Positions 8,819-17,421 of a stretch of 64,000 nt of DNA are shown here, in pieces. The translations under genes and the position numbers were made by a program. Position 1 is the first letter of the stretch, and every line of letters begins with the position of its first letter. Where the stretch lies: assembly GCF_000621585.1 (NCBI RefSeq), contig NZ_KK211309.1:374244-438243 (forward strand), given 5' to 3'. This DNA is from [Eubacterium] cellulosolvens LD2006. GTDB taxonomy: Bacteria; Bacillota; Clostridia; Lachnospirales; Lachnospiraceae. Under the pieces are notes generated by a model. It was not told the origin of the DNA and ran no database searches. It saw only the letters and a list, made by a program, of their open reading frames with translations.

Positions 8819-10057
8819 ATGGTAATTCAGCACAATATTCCAGCAACAAACGCGTACAGAAACCTGACATCCAACCGTTCCGGACTTTCCAAGAACCTTG
8901 AGAAACTTTCTTCCGGATTCAGAATCAACCGCGCAGCAGATGATGCAGCAGGACTTGCTATTTCCGAGGCAATGAGATCCAAGATCAACGGCCTTGATCA
9001 GGCAACAGCCAACGCAAACGATGCCATCGGTTTGATCCAGACAGAGGAAGGTGCTCTTACAGAGACTCACAGCATGCTTCAGCGTATGACCACACTGGCT
9101 ACACAGGCGGCTAACGGTACATACAACAGCACATCCCGCGCATCCATCCAGAAAGAGATGGATGAGCTCGGAAACGAGATCGATCGTATTGCAAACAACA
9201 CCGACTACAACGGAATCAAACCTCTGGCAGAGGATTCCAACAAGACAACAGCTACAGGCGCTACAAACAACAACAGCAAGCTGAACATGACAATGCAGAT
9301 CGGACCTACAAAGGGTGAAGTTCTTGACCTCAAGGGACAGGATATGACTCTGAAGGGTATCTTTAAGGATCTGGATACGGTAAGTGCAGAGGGAGTAACG
9401 GTTAGTTCTACAAATGGCGCTCTTACACTTGCATCTGGTGACAAGTCTAAAGACGCTATCAAGACTCTTATTTCAGAGAAGAAACTTGATAAGGATCAGG
9501 CAGGTAAAGATCTTACAAATGCAGTAAGGGATGCGGCTATAAGAGCTGGTAAGACAGTTAATGCAAGCTTTTCTATCTCAGTTTCTCCAAATGGATCTGT
9601 ATCCGTCGCTAATGCAGGAAGTATCTTCTCTGATACAAAGGTTCAGACTGCCTTAACAGATGCTTATGATGCTCTTGACGGTGTTCAGAAATCTAAGGAG
9701 TATCCTGGAAGTGAACACACGGACGGTAAGGAGTATATCCAGATTACATCTAACAGCGATGATGTTGATGTAACCGCGAATGCAAACCGTGTAGTTAAGA
9801 ATATTCAGTCCGCAATCGATCATGTATCCAGCTACCGCGCAGAACTCGGTGCTAAGCAGAATCGTCTGGAGCATACAATCAACAATCTGCAGGTAACATC
9901 TGAGAACACAACAGCAGCTGAGTCCCGTATCCGTGATACAGATATGGCAAAAGAGATGGCTGCATACACGAAGAATAACATTCTTTCTCAGGCAGCTCAG
10001 TCTATGCTCGCACAGGCTAACCAGTCCGGACAGGGAGTTCTTTCTCTGCTTCAGTAA
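8819..10057 (+). CDS. fliC: Flagellin, copy 3 of 4
   Basis: 412 residues with the same complete flagellin ends as the other copies and a private variable centre (about residues 150-315). This includes a Thr/Asn-rich stretch, EDSNKTTATGATNNNS, where copies 1 and 4 have a different sequence. The centre keeps the pattern KLDKDQAGKDLTNAVRDAA seen in copies 1 and 4, so it is homologous but diverged. Start after ACAAAGGAG with an ATAAACATT spacer. Own promoter, leader and terminator. The protein is secreted through the flagellum and no classical signal peptide is expected. Confidence 0.96.
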   Translation: MVIQHNIPATNAYRNLTSNRSGLSKNLEKLSSGFRINRAADDAAGLAISEAMRSKINGLDQATANANDAIGLIQTEEGALTETHSMLQRMTTLATQAANGTYNSTSRASIQKEMDELGNEIDRIANNTDYNGIKPLAEDSNKTTATGATNNNSKLNMTMQIGPTKGEVLDLKGQDMTLKGIFKDLDTVSAEGVTVSSTNGALTLASGDKSKDAIKTLISEKKLDKDQAGKDLTNAVRDAAIRAGKTVNASFSISVSPNGSVSVANAGSIFSDTKVQTALTDAYDALDGVQKSKEYPGSEHTDGKEYIQITSNSDDVDVTANANRVVKNIQSAIDHVSSYRAELGAKQNRLEHTINNLQVTSENTTAAESRIRDTDMAKEMAAYTKNNILSQAAQSMLAQANQSGQGVLSLLQ

Positions 10058-10159
10058 TACGGGAAATGGAGTAATTGATAAGTTTTGGAATAAATAAAAG
10101 AATTGTATAGGTTGATAAGCGTTTTGTATGATGCGATATTGACATTACGATGAATGTGG

Positions 10160-10188
10160 CCGGTCGTGAGAAATCACGGCCGGTTTTT
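10160..10188 (+). terminator. Flagellin 3 terminator
   Basis: CCGGTCGTGA at 10160-10169 and TCACGGCCGG at 10174-10183 with T5. The next 150 bp up to the copy 4 promoter are unique AT-rich sequence, longer than the other flagellin spacers. I see no gene in it. Confidence 0.88.
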
Positions 10189-10338
10189 GGTGTGTGATAA
10201 TTCTGATCCGTACAAGGATTTGTGAGATTAAATATAAATAAGTGTATGGAAGAGTATGCGGCTTGACATAGTGTTTGGATTGATGGCTGTTCGTCTGGTA
10301 TTTCTTATGAAAAATACATTGGCTATGTAGAGGAAATT

Positions 10339-10389
10339 ACGAAAAAGATTTCGCAAAGTAGTTTATAAAGCCCCTAGTACGGCCGATAT
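10339..10389 (+). promoter_or_regulatory. Flagellin 4 promoter and upstream palindrome
   Basis: Box ACGAAAAAGATTTCGCAAAG from 10339, TTAT at 10363-10366, 15-base spacer, GCCGATAT at 10382-10389. Confidence 0.75.
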
Positions 10390-10438
10390 CATATCTGTAA
10401 GGTAAGTAAGTTACAAATCTATCGTAACAATCAGCATT

Positions 10439-10493
10439 GTCGGAAGGCGCGGGGCCCGGTGCCGGAAGACATGATCGGGACAGGGAAGTTCTG
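10439..10493 (+). promoter_or_regulatory. Structured flagellin 4 leader with GGA hairpins
   Basis: Hairpin 1 at 10439-10470 has the inner stem GGCGC/GTGCC with one G-U pair. Hairpin 2 at 10476-10493 reads CGGGAC, loop AGGGAA, GTTCTG; the A-to-G change in the stem is kept as a G-U pair. This supports selection on the structure. Confidence 0.65.
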
Positions 10494-10522
10494 AGAACGC
10501 TCAAACAAAGGAGAAAAACATT

Positions 10523-11767
10523 ATGGTAATTCAGCACAATATTCCAGCAACAAACGCGTACAGAAACCTGACATCTAACCGTTCCGGACTTTCCAAGAAC
10601 CTTGAGAAACTTTCCTCCGGATTCAGAATCAACCGCGCAGCAGATGACGCAGCAGGCCTTGCTATTTCCGAGGCAATGAGATCCAAGATCAACGGTCTTG
10701 ATCAGGCAACAGCAAACGCAAACGACGCCATCGGTCTTATTCAGACAGAGGAAGGTGCTCTTACAGAGACCCATAGCATGCTTCAGCGTATGACAACACT
10801 GGCTACACAGGCAGCGAATGGTACTTATAACAGCACATCCCGCGCCTCCATCCAGAAAGAGATGGACGAGCTTGGAAACGAGATTGACCGTATCGCGAAC
10901 AACACGGATTACAACGGAATCAAACCTCTGGCTTCCGATTCCAATGCCAACTCTACCGGCTTAACGAACGGTGACAAGCTGAATATGACAATGCAGATCG
11001 GACCTACCAAGGGTGAAGTTCTTGACCTCAAGGGACAGGATATGACTCTGAAGGGTATCTTCAAAGATCTGGATACGGTCAGCTCATCGGGTGCGTCTGT
11101 AAGCGCTAATGCTTTAACACCTGCTTCTGCAGCAACAACGACGAATCTTAAAAATCTTATTGATAATAAGAAGCTTGATCGTGAGCAGGCAGGAAAAGAT
11201 CTGACAAATGCTGTTAAGGATGCTGCAACCAGAAATAACGTGACCCTTGCAAGCAATTTCAAAGTTTCGGTTGGTACAAATGGAGCGGTAACGATCACGG
11301 GCGGTACAGCCAGTGTATTCGGAGGTACTACAGATGCAGCGAAAGCTATTACAAATGCTCTGAAGGATGCTTACGACGCACTTGACGGCGTTCAGAGATC
11401 CAAAGGATCTACAGCTGAGGGTCTGACAGACGGAAAAGAGTACATCCAGATCACATCCTCTGGTTTATCTGATGATGATGTAACAGCAAACGCTAACCGT
11501 GTTGTAAAGAACATCCAGTCTGCAATCGATCATGTATCCAGCTACCGTGCAGAGCTCGGTGCTAAGCAGAACCGTCTGGAGCACACAATCAACAATCTGC
11601 AGGTAACATCTGAGAACACAACAGCAGCTGAGTCCAGAATCCGCGATACAGATATGGCGAAAGAGATGGCTGCATACACGAAGAATAACATTCTTTCTCA
11701 GGCAGCTCAGTCTATGCTTGCACAGGCGAACCAGTCCGGACAGGGAGTTCTTTCTCTGCTTCAGTAA
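10523..11767 (+). CDS. fliC: Flagellin, copy 4 of 4
   Basis: 414 residues. Ends as in the other copies. In the centre it shares SDSNANSTGLTNGDKLN and SKGSTAEGLTDGKEYIQITS almost exactly with copy 1, but differs in between (about residues 190-290, Ala/Thr-rich). This suggests past gene conversion between the outer two members of the array. Start after ACAAAGGAG. It is the last copy; an RHH/licD unit with its own sigma28-type promoter follows. Confidence 0.96.
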   Translation: MVIQHNIPATNAYRNLTSNRSGLSKNLEKLSSGFRINRAADDAAGLAISEAMRSKINGLDQATANANDAIGLIQTEEGALTETHSMLQRMTTLATQAANGTYNSTSRASIQKEMDELGNEIDRIANNTDYNGIKPLASDSNANSTGLTNGDKLNMTMQIGPTKGEVLDLKGQDMTLKGIFKDLDTVSSSGASVSANALTPASAATTTNLKNLIDNKKLDREQAGKDLTNAVKDAATRNNVTLASNFKVSVGTNGAVTITGGTASVFGGTTDAAKAITNALKDAYDALDGVQRSKGSTAEGLTDGKEYIQITSSGLSDDDVTANANRVVKNIQSAIDHVSSYRAELGAKQNRLEHTINNLQVTSENTTAAESRIRDTDMAKEMAAYTKNNILSQAAQSMLAQANQSGQGVLSLLQ

Positions 11768-11869
11768 TTCGGGAAGTATTTGAATAATTGAAAAGTTTTT
11801 GAACATAGAAGATTGTACAGGTTGATAAACGTTTCGTATGATGCGATATTGACATTACGATGAATGTGG

Positions 11870-11900
11870 CCGGTCGTGAGAAATCACGGCCGGTTTTTTT
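11870..11900 (+). terminator. Flagellin 4 terminator
   Basis: CCGGTCGTGA from 11870, GAAA loop, TCACGGCCGG, then seven T. The strongest T-run of the four flagellin terminators. Confidence 0.9.
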
Positions 11901-11934
11901 GGCGTTTTGTATATGATAACAAATCATTTTGCGC

Positions 11935-11961
11935 TTATGAATTTCCTGTTTTGTTCGATAA
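11935..11961 (+). promoter_or_regulatory. Sigma28-type promoter of the RHH-licD unit
   Basis: TTAT at 11935-11938, a spacer of exactly 15 bases and TTCGATAA at 11954-11961, about 55 bp before the small gene at 12015. One base of the -10 element departs from GNCGATAA. It would place the LicD gene in the late-flagellar regulon. Confidence 0.55.
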
Positions 11962-12014
11962 ATATTATAAGAGTTATTAAAAAAAGTAGTTTACGGCAGA
12001 AAGGAAGTCGTTCT

Positions 12015-12194
12015 ATGTTTAAAGTTAAGAAAGAAGAAGTGAAGTATGTGGTTAAATCGGTCAGGATGACGGAGGATATGATCACAAAGATTCAGGAACT
12101 GGCTGGAATACATGGAGTTTCCTTTAACAACATTGTGGTGCAATGTATTGAGTATGCGCTGGACGACATGAAGAACGCTGACAATGATTCATAA
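12015..12194 (+). CDS. Small ribbon-helix-helix-like protein
   Basis: 59 residues from the ATG after AAAGGAAG. A longer in-frame start at 11907 would run through the promoter and has no ribosome binding site, so it was not used. The sequence YVVKSVRMTEDMITKIQELA followed by a second helix (VSFNNIVVQCIEYALDDM) has the strand-helix-helix pattern of Arc/MetJ/CopG-type DNA-binding proteins. A role as a small transcription regulator or adaptor is inferred from the fold only. It ends 11 bp before the LicD gene and is probably translated from the same mRNA. Confidence 0.6.
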   Translation: MFKVKKEEVKYVVKSVRMTEDMITKIQELAGIHGVSFNNIVVQCIEYALDDMKNADNDS

Positions 12195-12205
12195 GAGGAG
12201 ACGGT

Positions 12206-14167
12206 ATGGAATTCGAGCAGGATTATTTTGAGAGCGAAGTCCGGGCCGGTTTTTATGTTCCCGGAATTATGAAGAGATGCTGGGCTGCTCAGTTGGAGAT
12301 TCTCAGTGATATAAATAAGGTTTGCGAGAAACACAATCTGAAATGGAGTCTGGCCTACGGAAGTATGATGGGCGCCGCCAGACACAAGGGATTCATCCCC
12401 TGGGATGACGATATGGATATTTACATGCGCCGGGATGACTTTGAGGTGTTTCGGAGTGTCTTCCGGGAGGAAATGCCGGCGGGGAATGAGATGTTCGGTC
12501 CGGAAACACCCGGGTACGACAACTGGATTTGGCGAGTCGTGAATGTTGCCGGAGTGGGATCCAGTGATGATTTTTTGGCGAAGTATCACGGATTCCCTTA
12601 CTCGGCGGGTATTGATATCTTTGTGCTGGAATTTCTCAGTCCGAATGAAGAAGAGAACAAGGATCGAGATGCTGCCGCTGTCTGTAATCTGGTATTATTG
12701 CACTTTCTGATGGACGCCTGGAGCAGAACCAAAGCCCCCAAGGGACGTAAACCGCAGGCGATCACATTGAATGAGCTGGCGAAAGTCAAGAAGAAGAATA
12801 CCTGGCGGAAAGAGCTTGAAACGATGCTTGAGAAGCATGAACGTTTCTGTCATGTGAAGTTCGATCGGAATGAATCCATTCTGGATCAGGCTTTCCGTCT
12901 CCATGAGAAACTCTGTAAGCGCTTTAACGGGGAAGGTGCGAAGCAGGCTGCCGTACTGGGTTGGTGGCTGACGAATAAGAATGACCTCTATCCGGTCGAT
13001 TATCTGGAGCATACCAAACAGGTCGATTTTGAGAATACGAAAGCTTATATTCCGGAGACGTATGACGCCGATCTGCGTAAGATTTTCGGGGACTGGACGG
13101 TTCCGCAGAGATTCAGCGGACACGGATATCCATATTTCCTTTCCACAGAGAATCTGGTACTTGAGCGAGCGAAAGGGAAGATGGCGAATCCTTACTTTTA
13201 TGAATTCGACAGCAAGGATCTGGAAGTGACGAAGAATTCAAAGGATGATACATATAAAGTTGCCATCCGGGAAATGCTCAAGATTATGGCAGAACTGTTG
13301 CACGGCTTAGAGAAATGCCATTTTAAAGATACGGAACTGGTTGTGAACCTCTTGTCAGATCTTCAGAAAGTCACCATAGATCTTGGAGAGTGTATCGAAG
13401 ACAGATATACGATCGCCGCTAAAATCGTGAAGAAGCTGGAGGATTACTGCGAAGCAATCTATGTGTTATATCAGATGGTTACAGAAGCAGAAGATCCTTC
13501 GGCGATGGAAGAAGAATGTGAATCTTCACTTGGTGAACTGTGCGACTCGTTTTTGGCGATCCGGTTGAGGATCGGGAAGCATATCCTGGATAAGAAGGAA
13601 GTGATCTTCGCGCCGTTGCAGTACAAGCACTGGGATAATCTTTCGGGTCTCTTTCACAAGCTAAAAGACAATCCGAAGTATGACGTCTATATCATGCCTC
13701 TTCCGTATTATCGAAAAGACGGAATGATGGAGAAGATTTCCGAAACTACAAATGAGAAAGACTTATTTGCTAAAGAGGAGGTTATGATACTTGACGCTGC
13801 GACGACGGATCTTGCGAGCCGGCATCCGGACTATCTGGTGATTGATTCAGCTGCGGATCAGTATGATTCGACGCTGAACGTGGAGCCGGAGTTTTATTCG
13901 AGGCAACTGGCGGAGATTACGGATCATCTGATCTATGTTCCGTGGATTAAAGTTGACGAGTTCACGACAGGGGAAACGCTGATGATGCGGTCGGCGAAGT
14001 TTTATCTGTCTGTTCCCGGTGTAATCAAAGCGGAGAATTCTTTTGTACAGTCGGAGAAGATGGCTGATACCTATCGAAAGGTTCTGACTGAGTTTGCGGG
14101 AGATGATACCGCAGAGATCTGGGATAAGAAAATCCAGCCTTACGAGAAGATTTCGGAGGTTTTTTAA
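12206..14167 (+). CDS. LicD-family protein fused to a glycerophosphotransferase-like domain
   Basis: 653 residues. The LicD domain (about 25-310) has LAYGSMMGAARHKGFIPWDD followed by DMDIYMRRDDF, the nucleotidyltransferase-like motif with metal-binding aspartates. LicD proteins transfer phosphocholine or related phospho-groups from CDP-linked donors to glycans. The C-terminal part (about 455-620) resembles the N-terminal region of CDP-glycerol glycerophosphotransferases: EVIFAPLQYKHWDNL, YIMPLPYY, then PDYLVIDS and HLIYVPW. The middle (335-445) is helical and unassigned. Start follows AGAGGAGACGGT. Position after the flagellins and behind a sigma28-type promoter suggests filament modification; teichoic acid or other surface glycan decoration is the alternative. 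Confidence 0.8.
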   Translation: MEFEQDYFESEVRAGFYVPGIMKRCWAAQLEILSDINKVCEKHNLKWSLAYGSMMGAARHKGFIPWDDDMDIYMRRDDFEVFRSVFREEMPAGNEMFGPETPGYDNWIWRVVNVAGVGSSDDFLAKYHGFPYSAGIDIFVLEFLSPNEEENKDRDAAAVCNLVLLHFLMDAWSRTKAPKGRKPQAITLNELAKVKKKNTWRKELETMLEKHERFCHVKFDRNESILDQAFRLHEKLCKRFNGEGAKQAAVLGWWLTNKNDLYPVDYLEHTKQVDFENTKAYIPETYDADLRKIFGDWTVPQRFSGHGYPYFLSTENLVLERAKGKMANPYFYEFDSKDLEVTKNSKDDTYKVAIREMLKIMAELLHGLEKCHFKDTELVVNLLSDLQKVTIDLGECIEDRYTIAAKIVKKLEDYCEAIYVLYQMVTEAEDPSAMEEECESSLGELCDSFLAIRLRIGKHILDKKEVIFAPLQYKHWDNLSGLFHKLKDNPKYDVYIMPLPYYRKDGMMEKISETTNEKDLFAKEEVMILDAATTDLASRHPDYLVIDSAADQYDSTLNVEPEFYSRQLAEITDHLIYVPWIKVDEFTTGETLMMRSAKFYLSVPGVIKAENSFVQSEKMADTYRKVLTEFAGDDTAEIWDKKIQPYEKISEVF

Positions 14168-14286
14168 TTACAACGGACGTGGGGGAGTCTTCTCTTTTTG
14201 AGGAATTACGGGAAAAGAAAAAGACCGTGTGACAGAATTCTGTATACTGAAGAACACAAAGAGATTTTGTTCACAGGAGAAGATAC

Positions 14287-15627
14287 ATGAAGAAACATGC
14301 GAATCATTCTCAAAAGAAAAGACTCCGTTTTTCACAGGTAATGATCACGAAGAACGAAGAAGCGAATATCGAGCGTGCGTTATCCTGGGGAAAAGAGATA
14401 TTTGACGAACAGATTGTGGTAGACACCGGAAGCACGGACCGGACGGTTGAAATTGCGAAACGTCTGGGTGCCCGTGTGGTATTCTTTGCGTGGATCAATG
14501 ATTTTGCGGCGGCGAAGAATTATGCGATTGAGCAGGCGACCGGAGATTGGATCTGTATTCTTGATGCGGACGAATACTTTACGGAGGATCAGGCGAAAAG
14601 GATTCCGGATCTGATACGGATGGCCGATGAGTCGGGAAACGAGATTCTGGAGACCTATGTTGTGAACCTGGACGGGCAGAATGGGATTATCAATAAGCAT
14701 CTTGGCCTTCGGATTATCAAGAACGAAAAAGAACTGCGCTATCACGGAGCCATTCATGAGGAGCTGGGAAGATCGGATGGAAGGAGCGCAAATGTATTTT
14801 GTCTGATTGAGAAGCTCTGTTTTATGCACACGGGTTACGCAGAGGAGATATACAGGAAAAAGCAGGAGTCGAACCGCAATTATCTGTTGATTAAGAGCCG
14901 ACTGGATGAGAATCCGGATGATCCCAATATGTGGGGTTATCTCGGGGACGATCTGTTCGGAAGGAAGAAGATCGAGGAGGCTGAGGCGGCGTATAAGAAA
15001 GCCATAGAACTGTATCCGGAAGAGATTCCCGCGTATTCACAGCGGGCGAAATGGACCTTTACATCGATCCTGCGTGTGCTCTGTGAGTTGTCCAAAGAGG
15101 ATGAGCTCTACGATTATTATCACGCGGCCAAATCTGTTTTTCCAGGGGAAGCGGATTTTGATTTTATTGTGGGCAGGTACTGCTTCTTCTGTTCGAATTA
15201 TGAACAGGCAGTCGATCATCTTACCGCCTGCATAGCTCTTCTGGAGGCAGATACGCATTATGACAGCGGAAACTATGCGGCTGCGAACCTCTCGTCGATC
15301 TATGAAGCCCTTTCTTTTTCCTATTACTACACAGAGGACAGCAAGGAGGCGATCCGGTACGCATCGGTCATTCTCAACACGAATCATGACTCGATCCCAG
15401 GCATTTCGGTTTTTATGATGTGTTTTAAAAAGCTGGATGGGGACAGAGAAGAGAATGCGGCGTACTGTCTTCATGCGCTCAGCAAGTTTGAAAATCTCAG
15501 CGTTCTTGAGGACGCGGTTCATATGTCGCTGGCTGCCAAGCGGACGGCTTATGCAGAAATGCAGAAACTTCTCGATGAGAAAATTCCGGAAGAAATCAAA
15601 GAGGAAATGAGGCAATTCCGAAAGTAG
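14287..15627 (+). CDS. Family 2 glycosyltransferase with TPR C-terminus
   Basis: 446 residues. GT2 catalytic domain at about 15-240: MITKNEEANIERAL, VDTGSTDRT, and ILDADEYF with the DXD-type metal site, then GAIHEEL. The C-terminal half has TPR-like repeats, for example NMWGYLGDDLFGRKKIEEAE with AYKKAIELYPEEIPAYSQRA. It is a paralogue in layout of the gene at 1328. Start after CACAGGAGAAG. The next gene begins 23 bp after its stop, so they form a unit. Likely acts in the cytoplasm on flagellin or a surface glycan; donor and acceptor unknown. Confidence 0.87.
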   Translation: MKKHANHSQKKRLRFSQVMITKNEEANIERALSWGKEIFDEQIVVDTGSTDRTVEIAKRLGARVVFFAWINDFAAAKNYAIEQATGDWICILDADEYFTEDQAKRIPDLIRMADESGNEILETYVVNLDGQNGIINKHLGLRIIKNEKELRYHGAIHEELGRSDGRSANVFCLIEKLCFMHTGYAEEIYRKKQESNRNYLLIKSRLDENPDDPNMWGYLGDDLFGRKKIEEAEAAYKKAIELYPEEIPAYSQRAKWTFTSILRVLCELSKEDELYDYYHAAKSVFPGEADFDFIVGRYCFFCSNYEQAVDHLTACIALLEADTHYDSGNYAAANLSSIYEALSFSYYYTEDSKEAIRYASVILNTNHDSIPGISVFMMCFKKLDGDREENAAYCLHALSKFENLSVLEDAVHMSLAAKRTAYAEMQKLLDEKIPEEIKEEMRQFRK

Positions 15628-15650
15628 AATATAGAGATGACGGAGGAACT

Positions 15651-17249
15651 ATGGAGCATTCGGATAAACTCACCGGTATTATTAAGCGTTTGAAGCCGGA
15701 CTCGGCAAACCCGCAGCTCTATCAGGAACTGGGAGATTACTTCAGTGATTGTAATCCGCAGCAGGCGTTTCTCTGTTATCAGAATGCGCTTTTTTACTCG
15801 GACAATGAAGAAAATAAAGGGATATGCCGACAGAGGATGGGGGCAATGGAAAGAAAGGGTGGTGCCGTTTCTCCCTGTTCGTTTGTCATTCTCAATTACA
15901 AGTTTCTTGAAGGAATTCAGGCCTGTATCCAAAGTATCCGGCAGTTTTGCCTGGAAGAGACATATGAGATTGTTGTTGTGGACAATGCGTCCTGTGACGA
16001 ATCGACAGAGTGGCTGAGGACACAGGATGATCTCGTCCTTGTCGAGAATACGGAAAACCGGGGATTTCCGGGTGGTTGTAATGATGGAATTGCAGCGGCG
16101 AATCCGGGAAATGACATCGTTCTTCTGAACAATGACACGATTGTTATGCCGAATACTCTGTTCTGTCTGCGCATGGCGCTGTATGAAGATGAACGAAACG
16201 GCGCGACAGGGTGTATCACCAATTATTCCTCAAACGGACAACAGATTTATACGGATTTCAAGACGATGGAGGATTATCTGTCGTTTTCATATCTGGCAAA
16301 TATTCCCCAGCCGGATAAGCATGAGCGAAAGACTTACCTTGTCGGCTTTGCCGAACTGATCCGCCGATCGGTGCTGGATGAGATCGGTGGTCTGGATGAA
16401 CGTTTCTCTCCCGGTAATTATGAAGATAATGATCTGGGACTTCGGATTCTTCAGGCGGGATATCGAAATATCCTATGCCATGACAGTTTTATCGTTCATC
16501 TGGGAAGTCAGAGCTTCGCGAAAGATCCGGAGGCATACAGAAACCTTCTACAGACGAATCTGCAGAAGATCAATGAAAAATATGGTTTTTCCGTTTCGTA
16601 TTACAGTTATGCGCGGAATGAAGTTATCGAACTGATTGATCGAGAAAAAAATGATGCGTTTACCGTTTTTGAAGTCGGTTGCGGTCTGGGAGCTACGCTG
16701 AACAGGATCTCTTATTTGTATCCGAATGCTTCTGTTCAGGGAATGGAACTTGTGGAGTCTGTTGCGCTGATCGGGAACGGAAATTGCAAGATTCAGTGCG
16801 GCGATGTGGAAAAGGACGAGTTGGATATTCCGAAACACAGCGTTGATGTTCTGATTTTTGCGGATGTGATCGAACACCTGCGGGATCCACTGAAGACGCT
16901 GACTGGAATGAAAGACTATCTGAAGCCGGACGGATGTATTCTGATGAGTATTCCCAACCAGATGCATTATTCTGTCATGATTGAACTTCTTATGGGCGGT
17001 TACAGCTGGGACGAGGCAGGGATCCGGGATTACACGCATCTGCATGTATTTACTCTGCAGACGATTCGATCCATGATCGCGACATGCGGTTTTCGTGAGG
17101 AGGAACTCCGGGGAACCTATCTCGGGGATAAGATTCCGGAAGACTATGCGTGGTTTGAAGATCTGATTAAGCGAGAAGAGACCGCCGAGAGGGAGCAGTT
17201 CTTTGTTTATCAGTATTTGCTCCGGATCCGGTCGGATGTATGCGAGTGA
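15651..17249 (+). CDS. Glycosyltransferase fused to SAM methyltransferase
   Basis: 532 residues. A short TPR-like start (residues 20-55) precedes a GT2 domain of the rhamnosyltransferase type (about 75-320): VVVDNASCDESTEW, then ENRGFPGGCNDGI and LLNNDTIV, and ERFSPGNYEDNDLGLRI near the catalytic base. Residues about 340-500 are a class I methyltransferase: VFEVGCGLGATLNRI is the SAM-binding glycine loop and DVLIFADVIEHLRDP is motif III-like. One polypeptide may thus add a sugar and methylate it, or methylate the growing glycan. This is the last gene of the modification group and is followed by a strong terminator. Confidence 0.88.
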   Translation: MEHSDKLTGIIKRLKPDSANPQLYQELGDYFSDCNPQQAFLCYQNALFYSDNEENKGICRQRMGAMERKGGAVSPCSFVILNYKFLEGIQACIQSIRQFCLEETYEIVVVDNASCDESTEWLRTQDDLVLVENTENRGFPGGCNDGIAAANPGNDIVLLNNDTIVMPNTLFCLRMALYEDERNGATGCITNYSSNGQQIYTDFKTMEDYLSFSYLANIPQPDKHERKTYLVGFAELIRRSVLDEIGGLDERFSPGNYEDNDLGLRILQAGYRNILCHDSFIVHLGSQSFAKDPEAYRNLLQTNLQKINEKYGFSVSYYSYARNEVIELIDREKNDAFTVFEVGCGLGATLNRISYLYPNASVQGMELVESVALIGNGNCKIQCGDVEKDELDIPKHSVDVLIFADVIEHLRDPLKTLTGMKDYLKPDGCILMSIPNQMHYSVMIELLMGGYSWDEAGIRDYTHLHVFTLQTIRSMIATCGFREEELRGTYLGDKIPEDYAWFEDLIKREETAEREQFFVYQYLLRIRSDVCE

Positions 17250-17295
17250 AATATTATTAATACATATAATATACGGGAAAATATATAAAGAGTAG

Positions 17296-17336
17296 CGGCA
17301 GAGCTTAATTATGGGACAGCTCTGCCGATGTTTTTT
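17296..17336 (+). terminator. Terminator of the glycosyltransferase unit
   Basis: CGGCAGAGCT at 17296-17305 pairs perfectly with AGCTCTGCCG at 17318-17327; TTTTTT follows at 17331. Confidence 0.9.
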
Positions 17337-17421
17337 ATATATGGTGTGCATTTCACGGTTCGTTGTGAAATGACAGATATCGGATCAGGTTCCAGTAAAT
17401 CCAAATGGAGGAATACAACGA

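Noticed and set aside
5627-11767. Regular long direct repeats suggesting a CRISPR or phase-variation array
   Set aside because: The repeats are whole flagellin genes of about 1.2 kb with intact frames. No short-repeat/spacer pattern and no recombinase gene is present.
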